A DNA stretch of 64,000 nucleotides from SZUA-36 sp963801195 (GCA_963801195.1 CAWDDX010000007.1:248001-312000); one strand, 5' to 3'; positions 32,891-43,600 are shown, counted from the first letter of the stretch. Made by a program: numbers and translations. Notes: generated by a model from the letters alone, not told the origin.

Positions 32891-33275
32891 ATGAACAGCA
32901 AAGTAGAAAATAGCAAGGTCAGCGTTTGCAGATACATCATTGCTGTTGATCGCGATCATTATGTTGCTGGGTGGAATTGCGGCCTACTATTACTATCAGG
33001 ACCTGGCAATTACACCGGTTCGGGTTGCCGCGCTGATCGTAGTCACTTTACTGGCTTCCTGGGTGGCGGCACAGACGCAAAAGGGCAGCGCGTTTTTCCG
33101 CTTTCTGAAGGAATCTGATATTGAGCGCCGCAAAGTGGTGTGGCCAACTCATCAGGAAGCGGTGCAGACATCGTTGATGGTCGTTATCGTGGTCATCATT
33201 ATCTCGCTGTTTTTAGCGGCTGTTGACTGGATGATTGGCGCGCTGGTTCGCAGCTTGCTGACCGGGGGCGGCTGA
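32891..33275 (+). CDS. secE: Preprotein translocase subunit SecE, frame disrupted near its start
   Basis: SecE clamps SecY in the inner-membrane translocase. The C-terminal part is clear in the frame ending at 33275: a first hydrophobic segment LLLIAIIMLLGG, a second VAALIVVTLLASWVAA, the conserved ERRKVVWPTHQEAVQTSLMVV motif and a third helix. The natural ATG (32891, MNSKVENSK) is in a different frame; switching near 32915-32920 would give SAFADTSLLLIAIIM. One extra base (probably a G at 32917-32918) explains this. Otherwise translation would have to begin at a TTG at 32940 with no ribosome site. nusG follows two bases after the stop. Confidence 0.85.
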
Positions 33276-33277
33276 TC

Positions 33278-33811
33278 ATGAGTAAACGCTGGTACGTCAT
33301 TCATGCTTTTTCCGGTTTTGAAAAACAGGTGCAGCGTTCTTTGACGGAGCGAATCGTCCGTGCCGGAATGGAGGACATGTTTGGCGACGTCCTCGTGCCG
33401 ACTGAAGAAGTGGTCGAGATGAAAGGCGGACAGAAGCGTCGTTCGGACCGCAAATTTTTCCCCGGTTATGTGCTGGTGGAAATGGAAATGAATAACGAAA
33501 CCTGGCACCTGGTCAAAGAAGTGCCCAAGGTGATGGGTTTTATTGGCGGCACATCTGACAAGCCGGCGCCGATTTCACAGAAAGAAGCGAACACGATACT
33601 CAGCCGTGTTCAGGAAGGCGTCGACAAGCCGCGGCCCAAAATATTGTTCGAGCCGGGTGAGATGGTCCGGGTCGTTGATGGACCGTTCAATGATTTTAAT
33701 GGCACGGTCGAGACCGTCGACTATGAGAAAAATCGATTGCGCGTCGCCGTGTTGATTTTTGGACGTTCGACACCGGTGGAGCTTAATTTCCACCAGGTCG
33801 AGAAAGCCTGA
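33278..33811 (+). CDS. nusG: Transcription termination/antitermination protein NusG
   Basis: Binds the RNA polymerase clamp, suppresses pausing, and links to Rho or to ribosomal S10. 177 residues (E. coli 181). NGN domain KRWYVIHAFSGFEKQVQRSL at the start, the FPGYVLVEME strand, and a C-terminal KOW domain beginning FEPGEMVRVVDGPFNDFNG. Paired with secE as in nearly all gammaproteobacteria. 150 bases separate it from rplK. Confidence 0.97.
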   Translation: MSKRWYVIHAFSGFEKQVQRSLTERIVRAGMEDMFGDVLVPTEEVVEMKGGQKRRSDRKFFPGYVLVEMEMNNETWHLVKEVPKVMGFIGGTSDKPAPISQKEANTILSRVQEGVDKPRPKILFEPGEMVRVVDGPFNDFNGTVETVDYEKNRLRVAVLIFGRSTPVELNFHQVEKA

Positions 33812-33961
33812 GACGTATTTGTATAAATAGGCCGCCGGTGCAATTGGGCCGTGCGGATTTGAACTGACACGAATGAAAATGACGAAGTCTTCTATAGTGT
33901 CATAACTGGAACGGGGAGCCTTGCTACTGGTTAGCGGGCGTTTGAACCCGGGGAGTAAAAC

Positions 33962-34396
33962 ATGGCTAAGAAAGTCACTGCATACATCAAGTTGCAGGTT
34001 CCGGCAGGACAGGCTAACCCCAGTCCTCCAGTGGGCCCGGCACTTGGTCAGCATGGTGTTAATATCATGGAGTTCTGCAAGTCATTCAATGCAGCAACCC
34101 AGAAAACTGAAGCAGGTTTGCCTTTGCCGGTTGTGATCACGGTATATGCCGATCGCAGCTTTACCTTTATTACCAAGACCCCTCCAGCCGCCGTGCTGTT
34201 GAGAAAGATCACGGGTATTCCAAAGGGTAGCGGTGAGCCCAATACCAAGAAAGTTGGAAAGGTAACCCGCGCACAACTGGAAGAAATTGCCAAGGCGAAA
34301 CAACCCGATTTGACTGCAGCCAGTCTGGATGCAGCAGTACGCACAATCGCGGGTTCGGCCAGGAGCATGGGTTTGAACGTGGAGGGTGTAAACTGA
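33962..34396 (+). CDS. rplK: 50S ribosomal protein L11
   Basis: 144 residues (E. coli 142). The Pro-rich N-terminal domain (GQANPSPPVGPALGQHGVNIM) is the thiostrepton and RelA-signalling region; the C-terminal domain binds the GTPase-centre RNA. GGGGAG precedes the ATG. The stop overlaps the rplA start (TGATG). In E. coli the L11-L1 mRNA is repressed by L1; I could not identify an L1 site with confidence in the 150-base leader. Confidence 0.97.
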   Translation: MAKKVTAYIKLQVPAGQANPSPPVGPALGQHGVNIMEFCKSFNAATQKTEAGLPLPVVITVYADRSFTFITKTPPAAVLLRKITGIPKGSGEPNTKKVGKVTRAQLEEIAKAKQPDLTAASLDAAVRTIAGSARSMGLNVEGVN

Positions 34397-35091
34397 TGGC
34401 CAGGGCAAGCAAACGTAACAAGGCGATCCGTGAGCAACTCGAGTCGGGTAAGGTTTACCTGGTTGAAGAAGCACTGGACCTTTTGAAAAAGGTCAGCAAT
34501 GTGAAATTCAAAGAGTCCGTGGATGTCGCAATCAGGCTGGGAGTTGATCCCAGGAAGTCAGACCAGAATGTGCGTGGAGCAACTGTTCTGCCAAATGGCA
34601 CCGGCAAAACGGTGCGGGTCGCGGTATTCACCCAAGGCGACAATGTTCAAAAAGCGCTGGATGCCGGTGCAGACGTTGTTGGCATGGATGATTTGCATGA
34701 TCAGATCAAGGGTGGTGACCTCGCATTCGACGTCGTTATTGCAACTCCGGATGCAATGCGCGTGGTAGGCAAACTTGGTCAGGTTTTGGGCCCAAGGGGC
34801 CTTATGCCTAACCCCAAGGTAGGCACTGTCGCAACAGATGTAGTTGCGGCGGTAACGAATGCCAAGGCCGGACAGGTTCGTTTCAGAACCGATAAAGGCG
34901 GCATCATTCACAGTACGATTGGTAAAGTGGATTTCGAAGTGGAAGCATTGCAAGCTAACCTGACTGCCTTGCTTGTCGACTTGATAAAGTTGAAACCGGC
35001 GACTGCCAAGGGTCAGTACCTGCGGAAAATAGCGGTTTCGACCACCATGGGGCCCGGCCTTGTCGTGGACCACTCAGCAATAAAGTTCTGA
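34396..35091 (+). CDS. rplA: 50S ribosomal protein L1
   Basis: 231 residues (E. coli 234). Forms the mobile L1 stalk that releases E-site tRNA, and is the usual repressor of the rplKA message. Visible: VRGATVLPNGTGKTVRVAVF, the GRxL-type loop LGQVLGPRGLMPNPKVGTV, and the TDKGGIIHSTIGKVDF strand. Translation is coupled to rplK. Confidence 0.97.
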   Translation: MARASKRNKAIREQLESGKVYLVEEALDLLKKVSNVKFKESVDVAIRLGVDPRKSDQNVRGATVLPNGTGKTVRVAVFTQGDNVQKALDAGADVVGMDDLHDQIKGGDLAFDVVIATPDAMRVVGKLGQVLGPRGLMPNPKVGTVATDVVAAVTNAKAGQVRFRTDKGGIIHSTIGKVDFEVEALQANLTALLVDLIKLKPATAKGQYLRKIAVSTTMGPGLVVDHSAIKF

Positions 35092-35291
35092 CAAAAGTAT
35101 TAATGAATTTCATCGGTGAAAGCCGATGGGGTGGCGGGCTGATTCCGCTTGAATGGTTTTCGGTAAATCCAAAAGCTGTTTAACCGGAAGTAGACCGTCA
35201 AAGACCGTAGGTATCGGATAGCTTTTTATTTATGAGATCCGGTTTAAGCGTGTTCCGGGAAACCGGTCACTGCCTACGCAGATGGTGGAGC

Positions 35292-35420
35292 CCCCGCTTC
35301 TCAATCGGGTTCAAAAGAGCACGATTGAGAAGCGGGGTAGCCACTGAAGGACCGTGTTTGGTCCTGTGACACGTATGTAAATGCGTGTCATGAGTCGTTA
35401 AATCGTGCCGGGTAACCGGC
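35292..35420 (+). promoter_or_regulatory. Structured rplJ leader (L10 leader region)
   Basis: Within the 352-base rplA-rplJ gap are four consecutive hairpins: a perfect 16-bp stem 35292-35307/35322-35337; AGGACC/GGTCCT (35348-35365); TGACACG/CGTGTCA (35367-35390); GCCGG/CCGGC (35407-35420). The last ends just before GGAGGT of rplJ. In relatives L10 with L12 binds such a leader to repress rplJL; the long stem also looks like an RNase III substrate. No stem is followed by a U-run. The first 200 bases of the gap hold no gene. Confidence 0.7.
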
Positions 35421-35443
35421 TATTTGACTCTTGGAGGTATCAA

Positions 35444-35971
35444 ATGGCTCTAAGTATTGAGCAGAAGAAAGCAGTTGTTGCGGAGGTGTCAGAAGTTGCC
35501 AAAGTCGCACTGGCTGCTGTGGCGGCGGAGTATCGTGGCCTAACCGTTGATGAAATGACGGATTTGCGCGCCAAGGCACGTGAAAACGGTGTTTATATCA
35601 AGGTGGTCAAGAACACGTTGGTGCGAAGGGCTGTGGAAGGTACCGAGTTTGAATGCATGCAGGACTCCCTTACGGGACCACTGCTACTGGCTTTCAGTAT
35701 GGAAGATCCAGGTGCTGCTGCGCGTCTTGTCAAAGACTATGTCAAGTTGAATAGCAAACTTATTGCAAAACTTGTCGCAGTCGGTGGGGAGGTTTATCCA
35801 GCCTCCGAGTTGGACCGCTTGTCCAGTTTGCCGACTTACGATCAGGCGATTGCAATATTGATGGGCGTAATGAAAGCACCGGTCGAGAAATTCGTCCGTA
35901 CACTGGCAGAACCGCATACCAAACTGGTTCGTACCTTTGCTGCAGTCCGTGATGCAAAGCAAGCTGCCTGA
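35444..35971 (+). CDS. rplJ: 50S ribosomal protein L10
   Basis: 175 residues (E. coli 165). N-terminal rRNA-binding domain MALSIEQKKAVVAEVSEVAK with EYRGLTVDEMTDLR and KVVKNTLVRRAVEGT; the C-terminal helix binds L12 dimers to form the stalk. TGGAGGT precedes the ATG; the frame is open 13 codons upstream without conservation. It probably autoregulates through the leader hairpins. Confidence 0.97.
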   Translation: MALSIEQKKAVVAEVSEVAKVALAAVAAEYRGLTVDEMTDLRAKARENGVYIKVVKNTLVRRAVEGTEFECMQDSLTGPLLLAFSMEDPGAAARLVKDYVKLNSKLIAKLVAVGGEVYPASELDRLSSLPTYDQAIAILMGVMKAPVEKFVRTLAEPHTKLVRTFAAVRDAKQAA

Positions 35972-36030
35972 AATTTTTACATAACCCCGGTAACTTAAAA
36001 GTTACTTTAATCGAAACAAGGGAGACGACA

Positions 36031-36405
36031 ATGGCCGTTTCAAAAGAAGATATTTTAGAAACAATTTCCAACATGAGTGTAATGGACGTAGTTGACCTGA
36101 TCAGCGCGATGGAAGAAAAGTTTGGTGTTTCCGCCGCTGCTCCGGTAGCTGCGGCCGCCGGTCCGGCAGCCGAGGTCGCCGCCGCTGAAGAGCAGACGGA
36201 ATTTACCGTGCATCTGACTTCATTTGGCAGCAGCAAGGTTCCGGTTATTAAAGCTATTCGCGAAATCACGGGTTTAGGCCTTAAAGAAGCCAAAGATCTC
36301 GTTGAGGGCGCGCCTACTGCAGTGAAAGAAGGTATTGCGGCGGCTGAAGCTGAAGAGTTGAAGAAGAAGCTCGAAGAGGCAGGCGCTACCGTAGAAGTTA
36401 AGTAA
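36031..36405 (+). CDS. rplL: 50S ribosomal protein L7/L12
   Basis: 124 residues (E. coli 121). N-terminal dimerisation helices (ILETISNMSVMDVVDLISAMEE), an Ala/Pro-rich hinge (AAAPVAAAAGPAAEVAAAEE), and the factor-binding C-terminal domain EFTVHLTSFGSSKVPVIKAI with the GLGLKEAKDLVEGAP loop. It recruits EF-Tu and EF-G. AGGGAGA precedes the ATG. A hairpin with a T-rich tail follows before rpoB. Confidence 0.97.
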   Translation: MAVSKEDILETISNMSVMDVVDLISAMEEKFGVSAAAPVAAAAGPAAEVAAAEEQTEFTVHLTSFGSSKVPVIKAIREITGLGLKEAKDLVEGAPTAVKEGIAAAEAEELKKKLEEAGATVEVK

Positions 36406-36442
36406 GTCAAAATTTTTGATTTACGAGAAGTAAGAAGAAATC

Positions 36443-36480
36443 GGCTGGGGATTCACATCCCCGGCCTGTTTCTGTTTGTC
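36443..36480 (+). terminator. Likely attenuator between rplL and rpoB
   Basis: A 10-bp stem (GGCTGGGGAT with ATCCCCGGCC, one G-T wobble), loop TCAC, then the T-rich TGTTTCTGTTTGTC. The interrupted U-run suggests partial termination, as known at this point in E. coli, lowering rpoBC relative to rplJL. A second hairpin (GCGACC/GGTCGC, 36491-36510) precedes the rpoB ribosome site. Confidence 0.55.
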
Positions 36481-36528
36481 ATTTTATGACGCGACCACAG
36501 CCCGGGTCGCATAGAGGTGGTTGGTAAC

Positions 36529-39500
36529 ATGAATTACTCATTTACTGAGAAAAAGCGTATCCGTAAAGATTTTGGTAAAAGCCAGGCGATCCTGGAAGTT
36601 CCCAATCTTTTGCAGACCCAGATCAGGTCCTATGCGGAATTCCTGCAACTCGATACAAGGCCGGATGAACGACGCGAGCGTGGACTGCATGGTGCACTGA
36701 TGTCGGTTTTCCCGATTGTTTCCTATTCCCGTAATGCTGCGCTTGAATATGTCAGCTATAAACTCGGAAATCCACCATTTAATGTACGCGAATGTAAATT
36801 GCGTGGCATGACCTATGCGGCGCCCTTGCGTGTAAAAGTTCGGCTTGTTATTTATGACAAGGAAAGTTCCGCCAAGCAGAAGCCGGTCAAATATGTGAAA
36901 GAGCAGGAGGTCTACATGGGCGACCTGCCGCTGATGACCAAGACCGGAACCTTTGTTATCAATGGTACCGAGCGCGTTATCGTTTCACAATTGCATCGTT
37001 CACCCGGTGTATTTTTCGACCATGACAAGGGTAAGACCCATTCAAGCGGAAAGCTTCTTTTTTCTGCTCGGGTTATTCCTTACCGTGGTTCCTGGCTGGA
37101 TTTCGAATTTGATCCCAAGGACGGGATTTTCACCCGTATTGACAGGCGCAGAAAACTGCCGGTGACCGTATTGCTGCGCGCGCTTGGCATGACCAACGAA
37201 GAGATTCTGGATACATTTTTTGAAACCAGCAATGTCGCATTGCTTAAAGAAGGCGCAAAGCTGGAGTTGGTTCCGGAACGCTTGCGTGGCGAGTCCGCTT
37301 TATTTGATATCGTGGATAAAAAGGGCAATACCATCGTTGCCTATGGCAAGCGCATCACCGCACGGCACGTGAAGCTGATCAATGAAGCAGATATCAAGTC
37401 TTTGCAGGTGCCTGATGACTACCTGGCAGGAAAAATTATTGCACACACCCTCGTGGACAAGGAGTCCGGCGAAGTACTGGCCGATGCAAACGCAGAAATT
37501 ACCGAGGAGTTGCTGCTGAAGTTGCGTGAGGCGGGAATCAAGAAATTTGATGTGTTGTACGTGAATGATCTCGATCATGGCCCGTATATTTCCAATACCC
37601 TGAGTATAGATTCCTCAACCAATGAACTGGAAGCGCTGGTTGAAATTTACCGCATGATGCGCCCCGGTGAGCCGCCGACCAAGGAAGCCGCTCAAAACCT
37701 GTTCAAGAATCTGTTCTTTACCGAAGAGCGGTATGACCTGTCCGGCGTTGGCCGTATGAAATTCAACCGGCGCGTTGGACGTGAAGAGATCGAAGGCCCC
37801 GGTGTTCTTGACCGCGACGATATCCTGGCCGTCCTGAAAGTACTGATTGATATCCGTAACGGCAACGGCACGGTCGATGATATCGACCACCTGGGCAACC
37901 GGCGTGTGCGCAGTGTCGGTGAAATGACTGAAAACGTTTTCCGCGTTGGTGTCGTCAGGGTTGAGCGGGCCGTTCGTGAACGGTTGTCCGTGGCCGAAAG
38001 CGAGGACCTTTCCCCGCAGGAACTGATCAATGCCAAACCGGTCGCCGCTGCGATCAAGGAATTTTTTGGTTCCAGCCAGCTTAGCCAGTTCATGGATCAG
38101 AACAACCCCTTGTCAGAGGTGACCCACAAACGCCGTGTGTCTGCCCTGGGGCCGGGTGGTCTGACCCGTGAACGGGCCGGCTTCGAAGTCCGTGACGTTC
38201 ACCCGACCCATTATGGCCGCGTGTGCCCGATCGAAACCCCTGAAGGTCCAAATATCGGTTTGATCAATTCGCTCGCGGTGTATGCGCGTACCAACGATTA
38301 CGGTTTTCTGGAAACACCTTATCGCAAGGTAAACAATGGCAAGGTCACCACCGAGGTGGAATACCTTTCCGCCATCGTCGAAGGGGATTACGTCATCGCC
38401 CAGGCGAATGCTGAACTGGATTCCAACGGTAAGTTTGTGGATGAATTTATCCCCTGCCGTCACTTGGGTGAATTCACCTTGAAAGAACCGAGTGAAGTCG
38501 CCTATATGGACGTGTCGCCCAAGCAGATCGTTTCCGTAGCCGCATCGCTGGTGCCGTTCCTCGAGCACGATGACGCCAACCGCGCGTTGATGGGTTCTAA
38601 TATGCAGCGCCAGGCTGTGCCCACGCTGATTGCTGAGAAGCCGTTGGTGGGTACCGGCATGGAGCGTGTCGTAGCGACAGATTCAGGCGTAACCGCCGTT
38701 GCCAAACGCGGCGGTGTTGTTGACCAGGTGGACGCGGGTCGCATCGTGGTTCACGTTAACGAAGACGAAGTTCCGGCCGGCGATCCGGGCGTGGACATCT
38801 ACAACCTGGTCAAATATCAGCGTTCCAATCAGAACACTTGTATGAATCAGCGCCCACTTGTAAGCGTGGGTAATGTCGTGACCAAGGGCGACGTGCTGGC
38901 AGACGGTCCGTCCACCGATCTCGGTGAGCTGGCCCTGGGTCAGAATATGTTGATCGCCTTCATGCCCTGGAATGGTTATAACTTTGAAGATTCTATCCTG
39001 ATTTCCGAACGGGTCGTCCAGGAAGACCGTTTCACCACGATCCACATCGTAGAACTGACCTGTGTTGCGCGTGACACGAAGCTGGGTTCTGAAGAGATCA
39101 CCGCGGATATTCCCAACGTCGGCGAGCACAACCTGAACAAACTGGATCAATCCGGTATCGTTTATATTGGTGCGGAAGTCAAGGCGGGCGACATTCTGGT
39201 CGGCAAGGTAACACCGAAAGGCGAGACCCAGCTGACACCTGAAGAGAAGTTGCTGCGGGCCATATTCGGCGAAAAGGCATCGGACGTGAAAGACACGTCA
39301 TTACGTGTTTCGTCAGGAAGCGATGGTACGGTTATCGATGTGCAGGTCTTCACCCGCGATGGCGTCGAAAAAGACCAGCGCGCCATTTCAATTGAAAAAG
39401 ACCAACTGCGCCAGGTCAGGAAAGACCTGGATGATCAGCTGCGGATCGTTGAAGCCGCCATCTATCAGCGCCTGGAAAATGGACTCGTGGGTAAAGCGGC

Positions 39501-40611
39501 CGATAAGGGTCCACAAGGTCTCAAGAAAGGCACGGTGATTACTGCTGAATACCTCGCCGGTCTCGATGCCGAGGACAAGTTCAAGTTGCGCATGCAGGAC
39601 AACGATGCGAACGACTTGATCGAGCAACTCGCCGACCAGGTGAAGGAGCAGCGAAAAGTCTTCGATGAAAAGTTTGAAGAGAAGAAGGGCAAAATTACAC
39701 GCGGTGACGATTTGGCGCCCGGCGTACTCAAGATGGTCAAGGTGTACATGGCCGTCAAGCGACGCATTCAACCAGGTGACAAGATGGCCGGCCGACATGG
39801 TAACAAGGGTGTTATCTCCATGATCGTACCCCAGGAAGACATGCCCTACATGGAAGACGGTACACCCGTCGATGTCGTGCTGAACCCACTTGGCGTGCCT
39901 TCACGTATGAACATTGGGCAGGTGCTGGAAACCCATCTGGGCTGGGCGGCAAAAGGTCTCGGTCAACGAATTGCAGAGATGCTGGAACAAAATGCCAAGA
40001 CCGAAGACATACGCCAGTTCCTCAGTGACATCTACAACAGCGACCAGAAAGGCCGTGTCAACATGAACAGCTTTTCCGCGAATGAAATCAGGGAAATGGC
40101 GCAAAACCTGAAAGCGGGTGTACCGATGGCCACTCCGGTTTTTGACGGTGCGCCCGAGGCTGAAATCAAACGGCTTTTGGAGATGGCCGGGTTGCCGGTG
40201 AGCGGTCAAACTACATTGTACAACGGCCGTACGGGAGATCCTTTTGATCGCCCGGTTACGGTCGGTTACATGTACATGTTGAAGCTGAACCACCTGGTAG
40301 ATGACAAGATGCATGCGCGCTCGACCGGACCATACAGCCTGGTTACGCAGCAACCGCTCGGTGGTAAAGCCCAGTTTGGCGGCCAGCGTTTTGGTGAAAT
40401 GGAAGTCTGGGCGCTGGAGGCTTACGGCGCAGCGTATACGCTGCAGGAGATGTTGACGGTCAAATCCGACGACGTGTCCGGCCGTAACCATATGTACAAA
40501 AATATAGTCGATGGTAACCACGAGATGACGGCAAGCATGCCTGAGTCCTTTAACGTCCTGGTTAAAGAAATTCGCTCGTTGGCTATAAACATCGAACTTG
40601 AAGAAACGTGA
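36529..40611 (+). CDS. rpoB: DNA-directed RNA polymerase subunit beta
   Basis: 1360 residues (E. coli 1342), intact. Start MNYSFTEKKRIRKDFGK matches the family, with AGGTGG eight bases upstream; a GTG four codons earlier is less likely. The rifampicin cluster reads FFGSSQLSQFMDQNNPLSEV and THKRRVSALGPGG, the wild-type susceptible form. Also present: GRVCPIETPEGPNIGLI, the KMAGRHGNKGVIS catalytic-site lysines and the C-terminal PESFNVLVKEIRSL. rpoC begins 10 bases later. Confidence 0.98.
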   Translation: MNYSFTEKKRIRKDFGKSQAILEVPNLLQTQIRSYAEFLQLDTRPDERRERGLHGALMSVFPIVSYSRNAALEYVSYKLGNPPFNVRECKLRGMTYAAPLRVKVRLVIYDKESSAKQKPVKYVKEQEVYMGDLPLMTKTGTFVINGTERVIVSQLHRSPGVFFDHDKGKTHSSGKLLFSARVIPYRGSWLDFEFDPKDGIFTRIDRRRKLPVTVLLRALGMTNEEILDTFFETSNVALLKEGAKLELVPERLRGESALFDIVDKKGNTIVAYGKRITARHVKLINEADIKSLQVPDDYLAGKIIAHTLVDKESGEVLADANAEITEELLLKLREAGIKKFDVLYVNDLDHGPYISNTLSIDSSTNELEALVEIYRMMRPGEPPTKEAAQNLFKNLFFTEERYDLSGVGRMKFNRRVGREEIEGPGVLDRDDILAVLKVLIDIRNGNGTVDDIDHLGNRRVRSVGEMTENVFRVGVVRVERAVRERLSVAESEDLSPQELINAKPVAAAIKEFFGSSQLSQFMDQNNPLSEVTHKRRVSALGPGGLTRERAGFEVRDVHPTHYGRVCPIETPEGPNIGLINSLAVYARTNDYGFLETPYRKVNNGKVTTEVEYLSAIVEGDYVIAQANAELDSNGKFVDEFIPCRHLGEFTLKEPSEVAYMDVSPKQIVSVAASLVPFLEHDDANRALMGSNMQRQAVPTLIAEKPLVGTGMERVVATDSGVTAVAKRGGVVDQVDAGRIVVHVNEDEVPAGDPGVDIYNLVKYQRSNQNTCMNQRPLVSVGNVVTKGDVLADGPSTDLGELALGQNMLIAFMPWNGYNFEDSILISERVVQEDRFTTIHIVELTCVARDTKLGSEEITADIPNVGEHNLNKLDQSGIVYIGAEVKAGDILVGKVTPKGETQLTPEEKLLRAIFGEKASDVKDTSLRVSSGSDGTVIDVQVFTRDGVEKDQRAISIEKDQLRQVRKDLDDQLRIVEAAIYQRLENGLVGKAADKGPQGLKKGTVITAEYLAGLDAEDKFKLRMQDNDANDLIEQLADQVKEQRKVFDEKFEEKKGKITRGDDLAPGVLKMVKVYMAVKRRIQPGDKMAGRHGNKGVISMIVPQEDMPYMEDGTPVDVVLNPLGVPSRMNIGQVLETHLGWAAKGLGQRIAEMLEQNAKTEDIRQFLSDIYNSDQKGRVNMNSFSANEIREMAQNLKAGVPMATPVFDGAPEAEIKRLLEMAGLPVSGQTTLYNGRTGDPFDRPVTVGYMYMLKLNHLVDDKMHARSTGPYSLVTQQPLGGKAQFGGQRFGEMEVWALEAYGAAYTLQEMLTVKSDDVSGRNHMYKNIVDGNHEMTASMPESFNVLVKEIRSLAINIELEET

Positions 40612-40621
40612 GGTATAACCG

Positions 40622-43600
40622 GTGAGAGACTTACTTAATCTCTATAATCGTCAGCGTCAACCGCTGAATTTTGACTCAATCCGAATTGGATTGGCCCCGC
40701 CGAACCTGATCCGTTCATGGTCATTTGGCGAGGTGAAAAAACCTGAAACCATCAACTACCGGACATTCAAGCCGGAGCGTGATGGTTTGTTCTGCGCATC
40801 CATTTTTGGTCCGATCAAGGATTACGAATGCCTGTGCGGTAAATACAAGCGCATGAAGCACCGCGGTGTGGTTTGTGAAAAATGTGGCACCGAGGTGACG
40901 CTGACAAAAGTCCGGCGTGAACGCATGGCCCATATTGACCTGGCCAGCCCGGTTGCGCATATCTGGTTCCTGAAATCCCTGCCTTCCCGTATCGGCCTGA
41001 TGCTCGACATGACATTGCGTGACATTGAGCGGATTCTGTATTTTGAATCCTATGTTGTGCTTGATGAAGGGATGACCACGCTGGAACGCGGCACCTTGTT
41101 GACGGACGAACAGTATCTTGACGCCGTTGAAGAGTTTGGCGACGAGTTCGTGGCAAAGATGGGTGCGGAAGCGATTTTTGAATTGCTGCGTACCATCAAT
41201 CTCAATGATGAGTTGAAGAAGTTGCGTGAGGATATCGGCGGGACACGTTCAGAAACCAAGCTCAAACGCTTCTCGAAGCGGGTAAAACTGGTAGAAGCCT
41301 TCATCGAATCAGGTAACCGTCCCGAGTACATGGTACTGACGGTTCTGCCGGTATTGCCGCCGGATTTGCGGCCGTTGGTGCCATTGGATGGCGGGCGCTT
41401 CGCGACCTCTGATCTGAATGATCTTTACCGGCGCGTGATCAATCGCAATAACCGTCTGAAGCGGTTGCTGGAATTGAATGCGCCGGACATCATCGTACGC
41501 AATGAAAAGCGTATGCTGCAGGAGTCTGTTGACGCCTTGCTTGACAATGGCCGCCGTGGGCGTGCCATAACGGGTACCAACCGTCGTCCTTTGAAATCAC
41601 TCGCTGACATGATCAAGGGTAAGCAGGGACGTTTTCGTCAGAACCTGCTCGGCAAACGTGTGGATTACTCTGGCCGTTCGGTCATCGTGGTGGGTCCGAC
41701 GTTGAAGCTGCACCAGTGTGGCTTGCCCAAGAAAATGGCGCTGGAATTGTTCAAGCCGTTCATTTTCAGCAAGTTGCAGTTACGCGGCATGGCAGCAACC
41801 ATCAAGGCTGCGAAGAAACTGGTTGAATCAGAACGTGCCGAGGTATGGGACATTCTTTCTGAAGTAATCCGTGAACACCCGGTGTTGTTAAACCGTGCGC
41901 CAACCCTGCATCGTCTTGGCATCCAGGCTTTTGAACCTGTTCTGATCGAAGGCAAGGCAATCCAGTTGCACCCGTTGGTTTGTACCGCGTTCAACGCTGA
42001 CTTCGACGGTGACCAGATGGCTGTTCACGTTCCGCTCTCGATTGAGGCGCAGCTTGAAGCGCGTACTTTGATGATGTCGTCGAACAACATTCTGTCGCCG
42101 GCCAATGGTGAGCCCATTATCGTGCCGACACAGGACGTCGTACTCGGTCTGTATTACATGACACGCGAACTGGCGGGCGTTCCCGGCGAAGGTATGTATT
42201 TTTCCGACATCGAGGAAGTACACCGGGCCTACGAAAATCGCGCCGTTGATTTGCACGCGCGTATTCATGTTCGTATCGGCGAGACCATTATTTCCGAACT
42301 GGGCGAGGAACGTCACGAAACCAACCTCATATTGACGACTGTGGGTCGCGCCCTGTTGGCCGAGATCAGGCCGGTGGGCATGCCGTTTTACTTGCTCAAC
42401 ACGGCCCTGAAGAAAAAACAGATTTCAGGATTGATCAATTCCTGCTACCGGCGCCTGGGTCTCAAAAAGACGGTGGTATTTGCTGACCGCCTGATGTACA
42501 CGGGCTTTCGCTACGCCACGATCGCCGGTATTTCAATCGGTATTGAAGACCTTGTTATTCCGGAGGAAAAGAAATCCATTCTTGAATCTGCGGACAACGA
42601 AGTCATTGAAATCCAGAACCAGTACATTTCCGGTCTCGTTACGGCAGGTGAGCGCTATAACAAGGTGGTTGACATTTGGTCACGGACCAATGAGCAGGTT
42701 GCAAAAGCGATGATGGCCGGTATGGGTAAAACCGCCGCAAAAAACCTGAAAGGTGAAGACGTGGAAGAGGATTCCATGAACTCAATTTTCATCATGGCCG
42801 ATTCGGGCGCGCGTGGCTCTGCTGCGCAAATACGGCAGTTGGCCGGTATGCGTGGCTTGATGGCCAAGCCGGATGGTTCGATCATCGAAACGCCGATCAC
42901 CGCAAACTTCCGCGAAGGTCTGGACGTACTGCAATACTTCATCTCGACCCATGGTGCCAGAAAGGGTCTGGCAGATACGGCTTTGAAAACTGCCAACTCG
43001 GGATACCTGACCCGCCGCCTGGTCGACGTGGCGCAGGATCTGGTAACTACGGAGGTAGATTGCGGTACACGCAATGGACTGACCATGATGCCCATCGTTG
43101 AGGGCGGTGACGTGGTAGAGGCGCTTAGTGAACGCGTACTTGGCCGCATGACAGCGGCCGACGTCATGAAACCGGGTAGTGAAGAGGTCTTGTGTCCACG
43201 CAATGTTTTGCTGGATGAGAAATGGGTCGACATGCTTGAAAAAGAAGGCGTGGATCGAATACTTGTCCGCTCAACCATTACCTGTGAAACGCGTTACGGT
43301 GTTTGCGCTTATTGTTATGGCCGCGATCTCGCACGCGGCAAACTGGTCAATCTTGGTGAAGCGGTCGGCGTTATCGCTGCCCAGTCAATCGGTGAACCCG
43401 GTACCCAGCTGACGATGCGTACCTTCCACATTGGTGGTGCCGCATCCCGAGCTGCCGCGGTTGATCATATTCAGACCAAGTCCGGTGGTACGGTTCGCCT
43501 TTACAACCTCAAATCGGTTGTCAATGCAGACAAGAAACTGGTCGCGGTTTCGCGCTCCGGTGAACTGTCTGTGATCGATGAACACGGTCGTGAGAGAGAA

